DNA of 17,263 nt from Rubritepida sp. (lineage in GTDB: Bacteria; Pseudomonadota; Alphaproteobacteria; Acetobacterales; Acetobacteraceae). The position numbers and the translations under genes were made by a program. The stretch is taken from positions 1 through 17,263 of the forward strand of contig JACMRO010000327.1 in the NCBI GenBank assembly GCA_014376425.1, read 5' to 3'. The notes under the pieces were generated by a model. The model had not been told where the DNA came from. It was given only the letters and a program-made list of their open reading frames with translations, and did not search any database. Numbering within the stretch: the first letter of the stretch is position 1; every line of letters begins with the position of its first letter. Shown here one piece after another: positions 1-6,408 of the stretch.

Positions 1-1
1 G

Positions 2-487
2 CTGGACATGGCGAAGTGGCGCCGCCCGGCACCCGACACCGCACCAACCGCCAGCAAGGCCGCGGGGCTCTACATGATCGGCACGATGAGCAAGCACGCC
101 GCCATGGATGCCGGCTTCGTCGACGCCTTCATGCTCGACCACAAAGGCGACCTGGCGGAAGCGACGGGCGCGAACGCCTTCTTCGTGATGGCCGACGGCG
201 CGGTCCACACCCCCACGCCGACATGCTTCCTCGATGGCATTACCCGGCGGACGGTGATGGCATTGGCGCGCAAGCGGCAGTTGCAGGTGGTGGAACGGGT
301 AATCGGGGCCGAGGGACTGGCGCAGGCGAGCGAGGTGTTCCTGGCCGGAACCGCGGCGGAAGTGACGCCTGTCGCCTGCATCGGCGAGTGCCACTTCACG
401 CCCGGCGAGATCACCCGGACGTTGATGCAGGACTACATGGCGCTGACGAAGATGGCGCCGGCTGCGGTGATGCAACGGGTGGGGTAG
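2..487 (+). CDS. Branched-chain amino acid aminotransferase-like, PLP fold class IV (3' part)
   Basis: This is the C-terminal part of a class IV PLP-dependent aminotransferase. The family moves the amino group between branched-chain amino acids and 2-oxoglutarate in the cytoplasm. The frame is open from base 2 and the true start lies outside the window, so the ATG at 8 is internal. Visible signatures are a GLYMIGTMSKHAA stretch, then EATGANAFFV, whose Glu normally contacts the PLP ring nitrogen, then the CFLDGITRRTV helix, and GTAAEVTPV, which binds the cofactor phosphate. All are in the usual order and spacing for IlvE-like enzymes. About 160 residues are present, roughly half of a typical protein, so the catalytic lysine is upstream and not visible. 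A D-amino acid transaminase or aminodeoxychorismate lyase is the alternative, but the GITR and GTAAEVTP motifs favour a BCAT-like enzyme. It converges on the minus-strand YdhR-like gene. Confidence 0.88.
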   Translation: MDMAKWRRPAPDTAPTASKAAGLYMIGTMSKHAAMDAGFVDAFMLDHKGDLAEATGANAFFVMADGAVHTPTPTCFLDGITRRTVMALARKRQLQVVERVIGAEGLAQASEVFLAGTAAEVTPVACIGECHFTPGEITRTLMQDYMALTKMAPAAVMQRVG

Positions 488-519
488 GGCGGCCAGTGGG
501 GCGGCCAGTGGGGCGCCCC
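488..519. repeat. 12-bp tandem duplication plus palindrome between convergent genes
   Basis: The unit GGCGGCCAGTGG occurs twice in direct tandem at 488-499 and 500-511, directly after the aminotransferase stop. The perfect palindrome GGGGCGCCCC follows at 510-519. It lies between two convergent genes, so it could form a GC-rich hairpin that slows transcription. There is no T-run on either strand, so I do not call an intrinsic terminator. Confidence 0.5.
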
Positions 520-562
520 GGGGTGGTTCAACCAGCGGGCACCGGCCCGCGGGTCACCGCGG

Positions 563-847
563 TCAGCGCCGCGTTGACGGTGGGTACGCCGCACGAATGG
601 GTCCGGCCCCCACCTTGGCCAAGCGCGCCGCATGCATCGCATGGTAGGCCCGCGCCTGGGGGCGTGAGGCGAACAGGTAGATGCTGCCAGCGCGAGGTGC
701 CTCGGGGTCGATTTTCCCGATTAGGCCGGGTTTGGCGGCAATGCTTTCGGCCATGACGCGAAGCCCTGGCGCGCGTGCCGCATCCGCCAGGAAATTCATG
801 ACGACGAGAACCGGCCTTTCGGCCGAATCAAGCAGCGCCGGCTTCAT
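563..847 (-). CDS. YdhR-like putative monooxygenase, probably frameshifted near the C terminus
   Basis: A 94-residue protein resembling E. coli YdhR, a small ferredoxin-fold (dimeric alpha-beta barrel) protein annotated as a putative monooxygenase. Recognisable parts are MAESIAAKPGLIGKI, AGSIYLF and AYHAMHAARLAKVGA, which match the family core in order. The reading frame then ends in an unrelated PPSTRR tail. The expected family ending (VPTVNAALTAVTRGP) is encoded in another frame, from about 587 down to a stop at 528-530. One extra base near 587-590 would restore a family-length protein covering 528-847. Its ATG overlaps the TGA of the upstream FAH-family gene by four bases (ATGA at 844-847), indicating translational coupling. 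Either the gene carries a real frameshift or the sequence has a one-base error. Function beyond the family is unknown. Confidence 0.75.
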   Translation of the reverse strand: MKPALLDSAERPVLVVMNFLADAARAPGLRVMAESIAAKPGLIGKIDPEAPRAGSIYLFASRPQARAYHAMHAARLAKVGAGPIRAAYPPSTRR

Positions 848-1695
848 CCGGCATATGCCACCGTGCGCTGCGTCTGCTCGCCCAGCCCCTGCACGCCCAG
901 CCGCATCGTCTGGCCGGGCTTGAGGAATACCGGGTGGGGCTTCTTGCCCAGACCCACGCCAGGCGGCGTGCCGGTGAAGATGATGTCGCCCGGATGCAGG
1001 GTGATGAAATGCGAGACGTAGCTGACGATGGTCTTCACGCCAAAGATCATGGTCCGCGTGTTGCCCGTCTGCATGCGCACGCCGTCCACGTCACAGAACA
1101 TGTCAAGCGCTTGGGGGTCGGGCACCTCGTCGCGCGTCACCAGCCAGGGGCCTACCGGGCCGAATGTGTCGGCGCCTTTGCCTTTGTCCCAGGCACCGCC
1201 GCGCTCTATCTGCCACTCCCGTTCGGACACGTCGTTACCGGTGGCATAGCCTGCGACATGATCCAACGCCTGAGCCTCGGACACGCAGGTCGCGCGGGTG
1301 CCGATAATAATGCACAATTCCACCTCCCAGTCGCATTTGAGCGAGTTCTTCGGGATGATGACGTCGTCATTCGGGCCGCAAAGCGCCCCATTCGCCTTCA
1401 AGAAAACGATAGGCTCCTTCGGGATGGCGGCGCCGGTCTCCGCCGCATGGTCTGCATAGTTCAGACCGATGCAGATGAGCTGGGAAAACCCCGATACCGG
1501 TGGCCCGATCCGGGGGCTGCCGGTCACCGCGGGGAGCGTGTTCGCATCCACCGCTGCGAGTTTTGCCAACGCACCGGGCGAAAGAACTTCACCAGCAATG
1601 TCGGGGACCAGTGATGACAGGTCACGAATAATACCAGCGGCATCAAGCAGGCCAGGTTTTTCCTGGCCCACGGGACCGTAACGCAACAGTTTCAT
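844..1695 (-). CDS. Fumarylacetoacetate hydrolase (FAH) family protein
   Basis: A 283-residue FAH-superfamily enzyme. Members hydrolyse, decarboxylate or isomerise 2-oxo or beta-diketo acids using a divalent metal, often late in aromatic ring degradation. The N-terminal part (about 1-65) is the variable domain. The catalytic domain starts near GLNYADHAAETG (residues 78-89). The metal ligands are seen as the E-V-E pair of DWEVELCIIIG (Glu124, Glu126) and Asp155 in GNDVSERE. GDIIFTGTPPGVG near the C terminus is also typical. I chose ATG at 1695 because AAAGGA lies seven bases upstream; an in-frame TTG at 1701 is the alternative. It follows the nepR-like gene by 39 bases and overlaps the YdhR-like gene by four. 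Ureidoglycolate lyase-like or HpcE-like activity cannot be distinguished here. Confidence 0.92.
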   Translation of the reverse strand: MKLLRYGPVGQEKPGLLDAAGIIRDLSSLVPDIAGEVLSPGALAKLAAVDANTLPAVTGSPRIGPPVSGFSQLICIGLNYADHAAETGAAIPKEPIVFLKANGALCGPNDDVIIPKNSLKCDWEVELCIIIGTRATCVSEAQALDHVAGYATGNDVSEREWQIERGGAWDKGKGADTFGPVGPWLVTRDEVPDPQALDMFCDVDGVRMQTGNTRTMIFGVKTIVSYVSHFITLHPGDIIFTGTPPGVGLGKKPHPVFLKPGQTMRLGVQGLGEQTQRTVAYAG

Positions 1696-1734
1696 ACTCA
1701 ATCCTTTCGCACGGCGGGGAAATCAAGCCGCCCG

Positions 1735-1953
1735 TCACTCGCAAGGATGCCCCTCGTCCGTGGGCGTGACAACCGGCTCCGGTGGTGTGCTGTCACGCTG
1801 GCCCTCGATCAGGGCGAGTAGGGCCGCGGGGAGCGGCGCGTTCACCACGTCATCATAGAGCTTATGCAGACCTTCATCGAGCCAACGGTCGAAGCTGTCT
1901 GGCATATCACCAAGCCTCTTGCCTCGGCCCCGTCGCGATGCCGCCTTGGCCAT
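1735..1953 (-). CDS. nepR: NepR-like anti-sigma factor of the general stress response
   Basis: A 72-residue acidic protein whose central segment, FDRWLDEGLHKLYDDVVNAP (residues 21-40) followed by LPAALLALIE, matches the NepR signature: a helix, a YD-V-N/E-P turn, then a second helix. In alphaproteobacteria NepR binds and sequesters the sigma factor EcfG until phosphorylated PhyR displaces it. The N terminus is basic (SRRGRGKR) and the C terminus is a Pro/Thr-rich tail, both expected to be disordered. ATG at 1953 lies seven bases after the sigma-factor stop with GAGCGG upstream. An in-frame start at 2025 would overlap the sigma gene by 65 bases and adds unconserved residues, so it is less likely. 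The order sigma then nepR reverses the usual nepR-ecfG order. No phyR is in the window. Confidence 0.78.
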   Translation of the reverse strand: MAKAASRRGRGKRLGDMPDSFDRWLDEGLHKLYDDVVNAPLPAALLALIEGQRDSTPPEPVVTPTDEGHPCE

Positions 1954-1960
1954 TGCCCGC

Positions 1961-2569
1961 TCAATATGACAGGCTTGGCTCGGCGGTGGTAACAAGTCGT
2001 TTGCGACGGGGCGCACTGGCAACAATTTCCTCGCCCATCATCCAGTCTCGCATCTGCTGGCGTGCCCGGAAGACGCGGCACTTCAGGGTACCGACCGCCA
2101 GGCCAAGCTGTGCCGAAGCATCCTCGTAGGAGACGCCCTCAACGGCGATCATCAGAAGCAGCATGCGGGTTTGAGCCGGGAGCCGCGCCATGGCCCTCTG
2201 CAACTCGCGTAGCTCCATGCTCTCCTCCTGGCCGCCGGACCTGCCAAGCCGCCATGCCGGCACATCGTCCAGATCCGACGTTTCGCGCCGGGCACGAATA
2301 TTCGAGAAGAACCGATTCCGAAGAATGCGCGTCATCCATGCCTTGAAATTGGTGCCGGCTTGGAAAGAGGCCTGGCCGGCAAGCGCATTTGAGACCGCAG
2401 CCTGAACAAGATCATCCGCATCAGCGCGGTTACGAGTCAGCGCCATGGCACGAAGGCGCAGCGTTGGTATCGTCGCCACAAGTAATTCGTGAAAGACATT
2501 GACGGAAGCCGAAACGGCCGCACACTCCGCGGGGGTGGCGGCCGAACGGTCAGCGAGATTTGTCTGCAT
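1961..2569 (-). CDS. ecfG: EcfG-like ECF sigma factor (general stress response)
   Basis: A 202-residue group IV sigma factor. Region 2 spans about residues 30-97, with NRADADDLVQ, FQAGTNFKAW and ILRNRFFSNIRARRE, a combination typical of EcfG proteins. Region 4 spans about 117-172, with LPAQTRMLLLMIAVEGVSYEDA and the recognition helix VGTLKCRVFRARQQM. The product should direct RNA polymerase to promoters resembling GGAAC-N16/17-CGTT. A basic tail (APRRKRL) follows region 4. ATG at 2569 has no good ribosome-binding site close by (a GGGGG run lies about 20 bases upstream), so the exact start is uncertain. The gene lies 32 bases after the DUF883-like gene and seven before nepR, which fits co-transcription with its own anti-sigma factor. 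The EcfG assignment rests on motifs plus the nepR neighbour. Confidence 0.88.
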   Translation of the reverse strand: MQTNLADRSAATPAECAAVSASVNVFHELLVATIPTLRLRAMALTRNRADADDLVQAAVSNALAGQASFQAGTNFKAWMTRILRNRFFSNIRARRETSDLDDVPAWRLGRSGGQEESMELRELQRAMARLPAQTRMLLLMIAVEGVSYEDASAQLGLAVGTLKCRVFRARQQMRDWMMGEEIVASAPRRKRLVTTAEPSLSY

Positions 2570-2601
2570 AAGGACAGAACAATTAACCCCCTGTCAGGGT
2601 T

Positions 2602-2868
2602 TCAACCGCGCTTGACCATCGACGCGATGATGAAGCCCGCTACCAATGCCAGTCCCAGCGCAACAAGGGGCTGCTCCTGCACGGCGCTGGAAACCCGCGC
2701 CGCCTCATGCCGCATTCGGCGCGTCGCCTGGTCACCCAGGTCTGACGCGTCGTCCGCCACGGCATGCAGCCGCGGCTGCAAACGCGTGCCGATGGTCTCA
2801 ATACGGTCCCGCATGCGGTTCAACTCGTGCCGCACATCGTCGACCGAGTGGAAAATGCCACCCAGCAT
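2602..2868 (-). CDS. DUF883/ElaB-YqjD-like membrane-anchored helical protein
   Basis: An 88-residue protein with a long amphipathic helical region (about 5-65, rich in Arg/Glu/Asp and heptad-like: VDDVRHELNRMRDRIETIG and on) followed by a C-terminal membrane helix, VALGLALVAGFIIASMV (about 68-84), and a basic KRG end. This is the layout of the DUF883 group (E. coli ElaB, YqjD). These are tail-anchored inner-membrane proteins induced in stress or stationary phase, some of which bind ribosomes. The ATG at 2868 shares one base with the lipoprotein stop (TGATG), so translation is likely coupled. It lies 32 bases before the sigma gene. Membership of the EcfG regulon is inferred from position, not shown. 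Confidence 0.72.
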   Translation of the reverse strand: MLGGIFHSVDDVRHELNRMRDRIETIGTRLQPRLHAVADDASDLGDQATRRMRHEAARVSSAVQEQPLVALGLALVAGFIIASMVKRG

Positions 2869-3095
2869 CAGTAGCGCCGCGGGGCGGTCAGGGCGCCGGT
2901 GGCACCGCCTGCCACGCCGCCGATCAGGGCGCCGGTCAGCGGGTTGCCGCCAGTCGCAGCACCAATCGCCGCGCCGCCGCCCGCACCCAGTGCAGCGCCG
3001 GAAAGGCCACGTTCGCCGGGCGTCGTGCCACATGCGGCCAGCGATCCCATGGCGACCACGGCAAGGGCTACGTTTCGGATCTGGCTCAGCTTCAT
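2868..3095 (-). CDS. Glycine-zipper lipoprotein (YMGG/OsmB-like)
   Basis: A 75-residue predicted lipoprotein. Residues 1-21 form a signal peptide (MKLSQIRNVALAVVAMG) ending in the lipobox LAAC with lipidated Cys22. The mature part is a glycine zipper, with repeated G-x3-G spacing in LSGAALGAGGGAAIGAA and LIGGVAGGATGA, as in YMGG-like, OsmB and 17-kDa antigen proteins. It would sit on a membrane leaflet with its Gly-rich hairpin inserted. Such proteins are commonly osmotic or general stress induced. The start is well supported: GAGGAG lies six bases before ATG. A candidate EcfG promoter lies 33 bases upstream. The stop overlaps the DUF883-like start, so the two envelope proteins form a coupled pair at the head of the sigma-factor gene run. 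Confidence 0.8.
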   Translation of the reverse strand: MKLSQIRNVALAVVAMGSLAACGTTPGERGLSGAALGAGGGAAIGAATGGNPLTGALIGGVAGGATGALTAPRRY

Positions 3096-3127
3096 CGTGA
3101 TCTCCTCAATGGGTTAACAAGGTCTAG

Positions 3128-3152
3128 AACGCCAAGGTAGGTAGAGGGTTGC
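3128..3152 (-). promoter_or_regulatory. Candidate EcfG-type promoter of the lipoprotein/sigma operon
   Basis: Read on the minus strand, GCAAC (3152-3148) is followed by 16 bases and then CGTT (3131-3128). The alphaproteobacterial EcfG consensus is GGAAC-N16/17-CGTT, so there is one mismatch and correct spacing. The -10 element ends 33 bases before the lipoprotein ATG, and the -35 element touches the end of the dsbA-like gene. Short motifs arise by chance in GC-rich DNA, but the placement upstream of an operon that encodes the matching sigma factor raises its credibility. Confidence 0.42.
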
Positions 3153-3153
3153 G

Positions 3154-3780
3154 TCAACCGCTGAGCGCCACATCGAGCAGGCGTTCGAGCACCTCAGGCT
3201 CTTGTGCGCCAGCGATCGCGCTACCGCCGGCGACCACGAAGCAGGGAACGCCGTTGATCCCCAGCCGGTGTGCCCGCAAATTCTCCGCGTGTACGGCCTC
3301 GACCTCCTGGGTGGTTGCCAGGAAGCCGCGCGTCGCCGCACGGTCCAGGCCGGCCGCACCGGCGAGCGTCGTCAGGACTTCGGGGTTGGCGATGTCGCGG
3401 CCCTCGCAGAAATGCGCCGCGAAAATTGCCATCACCAGGCTGTCGGCGTCGCCGCGGGTCGCGGCCCAGCGAACCAGGCGATGCGGATCCAGCGTATGCG
3501 GCACGCGGCGGATCAGGTCGAAACGGAACTCGATGCCCTCCGCCGCGCCCAGCTCCGCGATCGTCCCGTGCAGCCGACGCGCCCGGTCCTCGCCGCCGAA
3601 TTTGCGCACGAGGTAGTCCTGCCGCGGCACCCCGCCGGGTGCGATGTCGGGGTTGAGCAGGAACGGGCGCCAGTAAATCTCGACCGGCACTTCCGGCCTG
3701 CCCTGCAGCATGCGCATCAGCCGTGCGATGCCCAGGTAGCACCAGGGGCAGACGAGATCGAAAACGACCTCGATCGTCAT
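3154..3780 (-). CDS. DsbA family oxidoreductase (FrnE-like)
   Basis: A 208-residue thioredoxin-fold protein of the DsbA/FrnE/HCCA-isomerase group without a signal peptide, so probably cytoplasmic. It begins MTIEVVFDLV-CPWCYLG, placing a CPWC redox motif at residues 11-14. An inserted helical domain follows (about 45-165, including PHTLDPHRLVRW). The cis-proline loop GINGVPCFVV is at 174-183. The CxxC argues for thiol-disulfide chemistry rather than the glutathione-dependent 2-hydroxychromene-2-carboxylate isomerase branch, which has Ser there. ATG at 3780 gives the natural family N terminus but has no clear ribosome-binding site. An alternative GTG at 3810 overlaps the upstream cyclase stop as GTGA and would add ten residues. 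It is the last gene of the amidohydrolase-cyclase run. Confidence 0.88.
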   Translation of the reverse strand: MTIEVVFDLVCPWCYLGIARLMRMLQGRPEVPVEIYWRPFLLNPDIAPGGVPRQDYLVRKFGGEDRARRLHGTIAELGAAEGIEFRFDLIRRVPHTLDPHRLVRWAATRGDADSLVMAIFAAHFCEGRDIANPEVLTTLAGAAGLDRAATRGFLATTQEVEAVHAENLRAHRLGINGVPCFVVAGGSAIAGAQEPEVLERLLDVALSG

Positions 3781-3806
3781 CCGCGGCGGCGCTGCCGCGA
3801 TGTGAT

Positions 3807-4499
3807 TCACGGAAACATGGCGACGGCGCGGATCGGGCTGGCGGTGCCGCCGCGAATCCGCAGGGGGAAACCTATGAAGGTAAAGCGGCCACGGCCGACC
3901 AGCGCCGCCAGGTTGGCCAGGCACTCGATGTGGGTGATGCCACGCTCGGCGCATGCCATGTGGGCCTGGAAGTTGGGCTCGCCCTCGGGCGCGGGCGAGA
4001 TGGCCTCGACCCCGAACATGCCGATGCCCTGATCCGCCAACCAGTGGATGGCCGGAAGCGACAGGCCTGGGAAGTCGTGGGCGTAGCCCGGCTTGCCCAG
4101 CAGCCGCTCATTCGTGGCCATCCAGATCAGGATGGTGTCGCCCGCCGCGATGGTCTGGCCGGAAGCAGCGACGGCGGCCTGAACCTCCTCCAGCGTTGCG
4201 GCGGCCTTCAACGCGACGTGGCTGAGGTCGATGCAGAAGGCCGGGGTGTAGAACTTCTCCAGCGGCACTTCATCGATGCTGGCCGCGCCGGGCCGTGGGT
4301 CGAAATGCACCGGCGCGTCGACATGCGTACCGGCATGGTCGCTCATCGAAATGAAGATCGCCTTGCTGGTGAAGGTGGTGTTGCCGGCGTGCTTCTTCTC
4401 GCTGTGGTCGTTCCACACCGTCATCACCACCGGCGGATGGCTGGGGTGGGTCTGGGTGCGATGGAACAGCTCGCGCGACAGATCGACGAATTCAGGCAT
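3807..4499 (-). CDS. Cyclase family protein (kynurenine formamidase-like metal hydrolase)
   Basis: A 230-residue protein of the cyclase family (PF04199). Members are Mn- or Zn-dependent hydrolases such as kynurenine formamidase and isatin hydrolase, which open amides or cyclic imides. The signature HAGTHVDAPVHF is at residues 55-66, carrying the metal-binding His55, His59 and Asp61, with an N-terminal VDLSREL stretch. GDTILIWMATNE and GMFGVEAISPAPEGEP are also family-like. The length is normal and no signal peptide is seen. It starts six bases after the amidohydrolase stop and overlaps the alternative start of the DsbA-like gene. Pairing with an amidohydrolase suggests stepwise breakdown of an N-heterocycle, amide or formamide; the substrate is not readable. 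KynB proper is possible but no other kynurenine gene is nearby. Confidence 0.9.
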   Translation of the reverse strand: MPEFVDLSRELFHRTQTHPSHPPVVMTVWNDHSEKKHAGNTTFTSKAIFISMSDHAGTHVDAPVHFDPRPGAASIDEVPLEKFYTPAFCIDLSHVALKAAATLEEVQAAVAASGQTIAAGDTILIWMATNERLLGKPGYAHDFPGLSLPAIHWLADQGIGMFGVEAISPAPEGEPNFQAHMACAERGITHIECLANLAALVGRGRFTFIGFPLRIRGGTASPIRAVAMFP

Positions 4500-4505
4500 G
4501 GCGTT

Positions 4506-6023
4506 TCAAATCCCGTTCGCGCCAGCATCGCACATGTAGCGGTTGAGGTGGTAGGGCTGCGAGGCCAGGCCGGGGCAGAAGCTGGCGACGATGGGCGCCA
4601 GCCGCTCATACAGCCCCTTCATGGCCGCGTTGGCTTCCTCCAGCCGCTCGCGCGCTGCCTCGGCGTCGCGCGCCAGCCGGGCAACGTCCAGCCTGGTGTG
4701 CTTGCGGTCGAAATAGACGAATTCGCCGCCGATCATGGTGTGGCGCACGCCAGTCGAATCCTCCGCGTGGACGATCTGGTTGACCGTCCAGTTGTGCGGA
4801 ATCCAGACCGTGGCCGTAAGGTCGAGGAAAACGATATCGGCCTTCATCCCGGGCGCCAGCGCGCCGATATCCTTGAAGCCGAGCGCGCGGGCCGAGCCTT
4901 GCGTGGCGGCGTGATAGACGTCCTCCACCCCTGCCCAGCGGCCGGGATCAGGCGTCTGCACCTTGCTCAGCATCGAGGCCGAGCGCATCGCCTCGTACAT
5001 GTTGCCGTTGTCGGAGCAGTTGAAGCCATCCGTCCCGATGCCGACGTTGACCCCCAGTTCCAGCGCCCGCTTCAGGCGGAACATGCCGTTGCCCAGCCGC
5101 ATGTTGGAACCGGGGTTATGCGCCAGCGACCCCCCCCGGTCAGCGACCAGCCGCAGATCGTCGTCATCCAGCCAGATCGCATGCGCCGCAGTGAAGTTCT
5201 CATCGATCAGCCCCAGCGCATCCATCTGCGCGACCAGGGTTTTTCCGTAGCGCTTGAGACCGACCACCGCCTGCACCTTGCTTTCGCCGACGTGGCTGTG
5301 GATGCCCAGGCCGTGCTTCCGCGCCAGGTCGCGGCAGCCGCACATGAAGGCGTCCGAGCAGTGATGCGGGATGGTTGGCGCCACCGCAGCGCGGATGTCG
5401 TGCCCGGCCCAGGACCAGGCGTCGAGCACGGCGCCGATGGCGGCGAGCGTTTCCTCGGGCGGACGCGTGCGCAGCCGGCTAACCTCGGCCTGCAGCGCGT
5501 CGGGCATGCTGTCGAGCAGACCGGGTATTGCCTCGTACATGGTGCGGTCGGCGACCATGGGCGCCACCACCGCGCGCATGCCAACCTCGTGATAGGCCTC
5601 GGCCACCGCGTCCAGCCCGTCCCTGCTGGGCATCGGGAACTCGTAATACAGATCGTATGCGGCGGTGCAGCCCTTGGCCACCATCTCGGCGGCGCAGATG
5701 AGGGTGGACAGCTTCTTGTCGGCGAGGCTGCGGCCGCCGCTGATCCAGGGGGATGCCGCCAGCAGAAGCTCCAGCGTCCATTTGTCGCCCTGGCCGCGGG
5801 CCAGGCCACCATGGCCATGGGTGTGGGCGTTGATGAGGCCGGGATGCAGGATGAGGCCCTGGGCGTCGAAGACCTCGGCGCTGTCGGGAGCGGCGAGGTT
5901 CGCGCCCATCTCGCGGATGACGCCATCCTCGATGAGGATGTCCACCGGCACTGCGCGGCGCAGCGCCGGGTCGGCCAGGCGGCCACTGCGGATCAGCTGC
6001 AAGCCCTTCTTGGTCACGGCCAT
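4506..6023 (-). CDS. Amidohydrolase, aminohydrolase/deaminase-like subgroup
   Basis: A 505-residue cytoplasmic amidohydrolase-superfamily enzyme with a split N- and C-terminal beta-sandwich around a TIM barrel. The metal site reads HTH at 67-69 (LINAHTHGHGG), HSHVGES at 242-248 (His244 with Glu247, the HxxE of aminohydrolases such as guanine deaminase and TrzN/AtzA relatives), His281 in TAAHAIW and Asp332 in GIGTDGFN. Conserved AHNPGSNMRLGNG (301-313) and a C-terminal LAPGMKADIVFLDL fit the same group. The absence of a carbamylated lysine motif and the presence of HxxE favour deaminase or chlorohydrolase chemistry over hydantoinase. ATG at 6023 is preceded by GGGAGAG. It is somewhat longer than the usual 440-460 residues because of a charged C-terminal extension. 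It lies just downstream of a decayed ABC permease, suggesting that it once worked with an importer. Confidence 0.92.
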   Translation of the reverse strand: MAVTKKGLQLIRSGRLADPALRRAVPVDILIEDGVIREMGANLAAPDSAEVFDAQGLILHPGLINAHTHGHGGLARGQGDKWTLELLLAASPWISGGRSLADKKLSTLICAAEMVAKGCTAAYDLYYEFPMPSRDGLDAVAEAYHEVGMRAVVAPMVADRTMYEAIPGLLDSMPDALQAEVSRLRTRPPEETLAAIGAVLDAWSWAGHDIRAAVAPTIPHHCSDAFMCGCRDLARKHGLGIHSHVGESKVQAVVGLKRYGKTLVAQMDALGLIDENFTAAHAIWLDDDDLRLVADRGGSLAHNPGSNMRLGNGMFRLKRALELGVNVGIGTDGFNCSDNGNMYEAMRSASMLSKVQTPDPGRWAGVEDVYHAATQGSARALGFKDIGALAPGMKADIVFLDLTATVWIPHNWTVNQIVHAEDSTGVRHTMIGGEFVYFDRKHTRLDVARLARDAEAARERLEEANAAMKGLYERLAPIVASFCPGLASQPYHLNRYMCDAGANGI

Positions 6024-6034
6024 GCGTCTCTCCC

Positions 6035-6401
6035 TTATCGGTTCGCCGCGCCCGAGGACCATGGGAACAGCAGCTTTTCCACCAGGCCCACCGCCACGAA
6101 CAGCAGCATGCCCATCAGTGCCAGCGCGACCACGGCCGCGAAGGCCAGCGGCGTGCGGAAGAATGCCATGGATGGCTGGATCAGGTAGCCCAGCCCGGCA
6201 TCGGCGCCGACGAACTCGGCCACCACGGCACCCACCACGCTCAGTGCGGCCGGGAGCTGCAACCCACCGAAGACGAATGGAACAGCGTAGCACGCCGGCA
6301 TGGCGGGCGCGGCCAAGTTCGATCAGCTCGGGCGGTGTCGCCAGCTTGCCCGCGACCGCTGCGACCACCAGCGGGAAGAAGGCGACCAGGCAGGTGACGG
6401 C
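6035..6401 (-). pseudogene. Remnant of a NitT/TauT-type ABC transporter permease
   Basis: Two pieces of one permease lie in different frames. The upstream piece (6401 to about 6310) reads VTCLVAFFPLVVAAVAG and LATPPELIELGRA, the cytoplasmic-loop region of SsuC/TauC-like permeases. The downstream piece, in another frame (about 6305-6035), reads PFVFGGLQLPAALSVVGAVV, then AEFVGADAGLGYLIQ and an LLFVAVGLVEKLLFPW membrane end, which is the family C terminus. About 15 residues of the EAA-type loop are missing between them, the frame changes, and about 150 N-terminal residues are absent. The first piece begins immediately after the DUF1028 stop. No ATPase or binding-protein gene of the same system is nearby, so most of the transporter appears to have been deleted. 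A short protein from the second frame alone is conceivable but unlikely to function. Confidence 0.8.
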
Positions 6402-6408
6402 GCAAACC

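Noticed and set aside
2585..2601. Short inverted repeat AACCC ... GGGTT as a terminator between the DUF883-like and sigma genes
   Set aside because: A five-base stem without a T-run. The closeness of the genes favours read-through.
2540..2605. GAAAC-N17-TGTT as a second EcfG promoter directly before the sigma gene
   Set aside because: Two mismatches, and the transcript would begin about at the ATG with no leader, so support is too weak to list as a feature.
3723..6188. An 821-codon open frame on the plus strand
   Set aside because: It runs antisense over the cyclase and amidohydrolase genes, which have clear motifs. Its translation is low-complexity (His/Arg/Gly/Val-rich) and matches no family, as expected for a GC-rich shadow frame.
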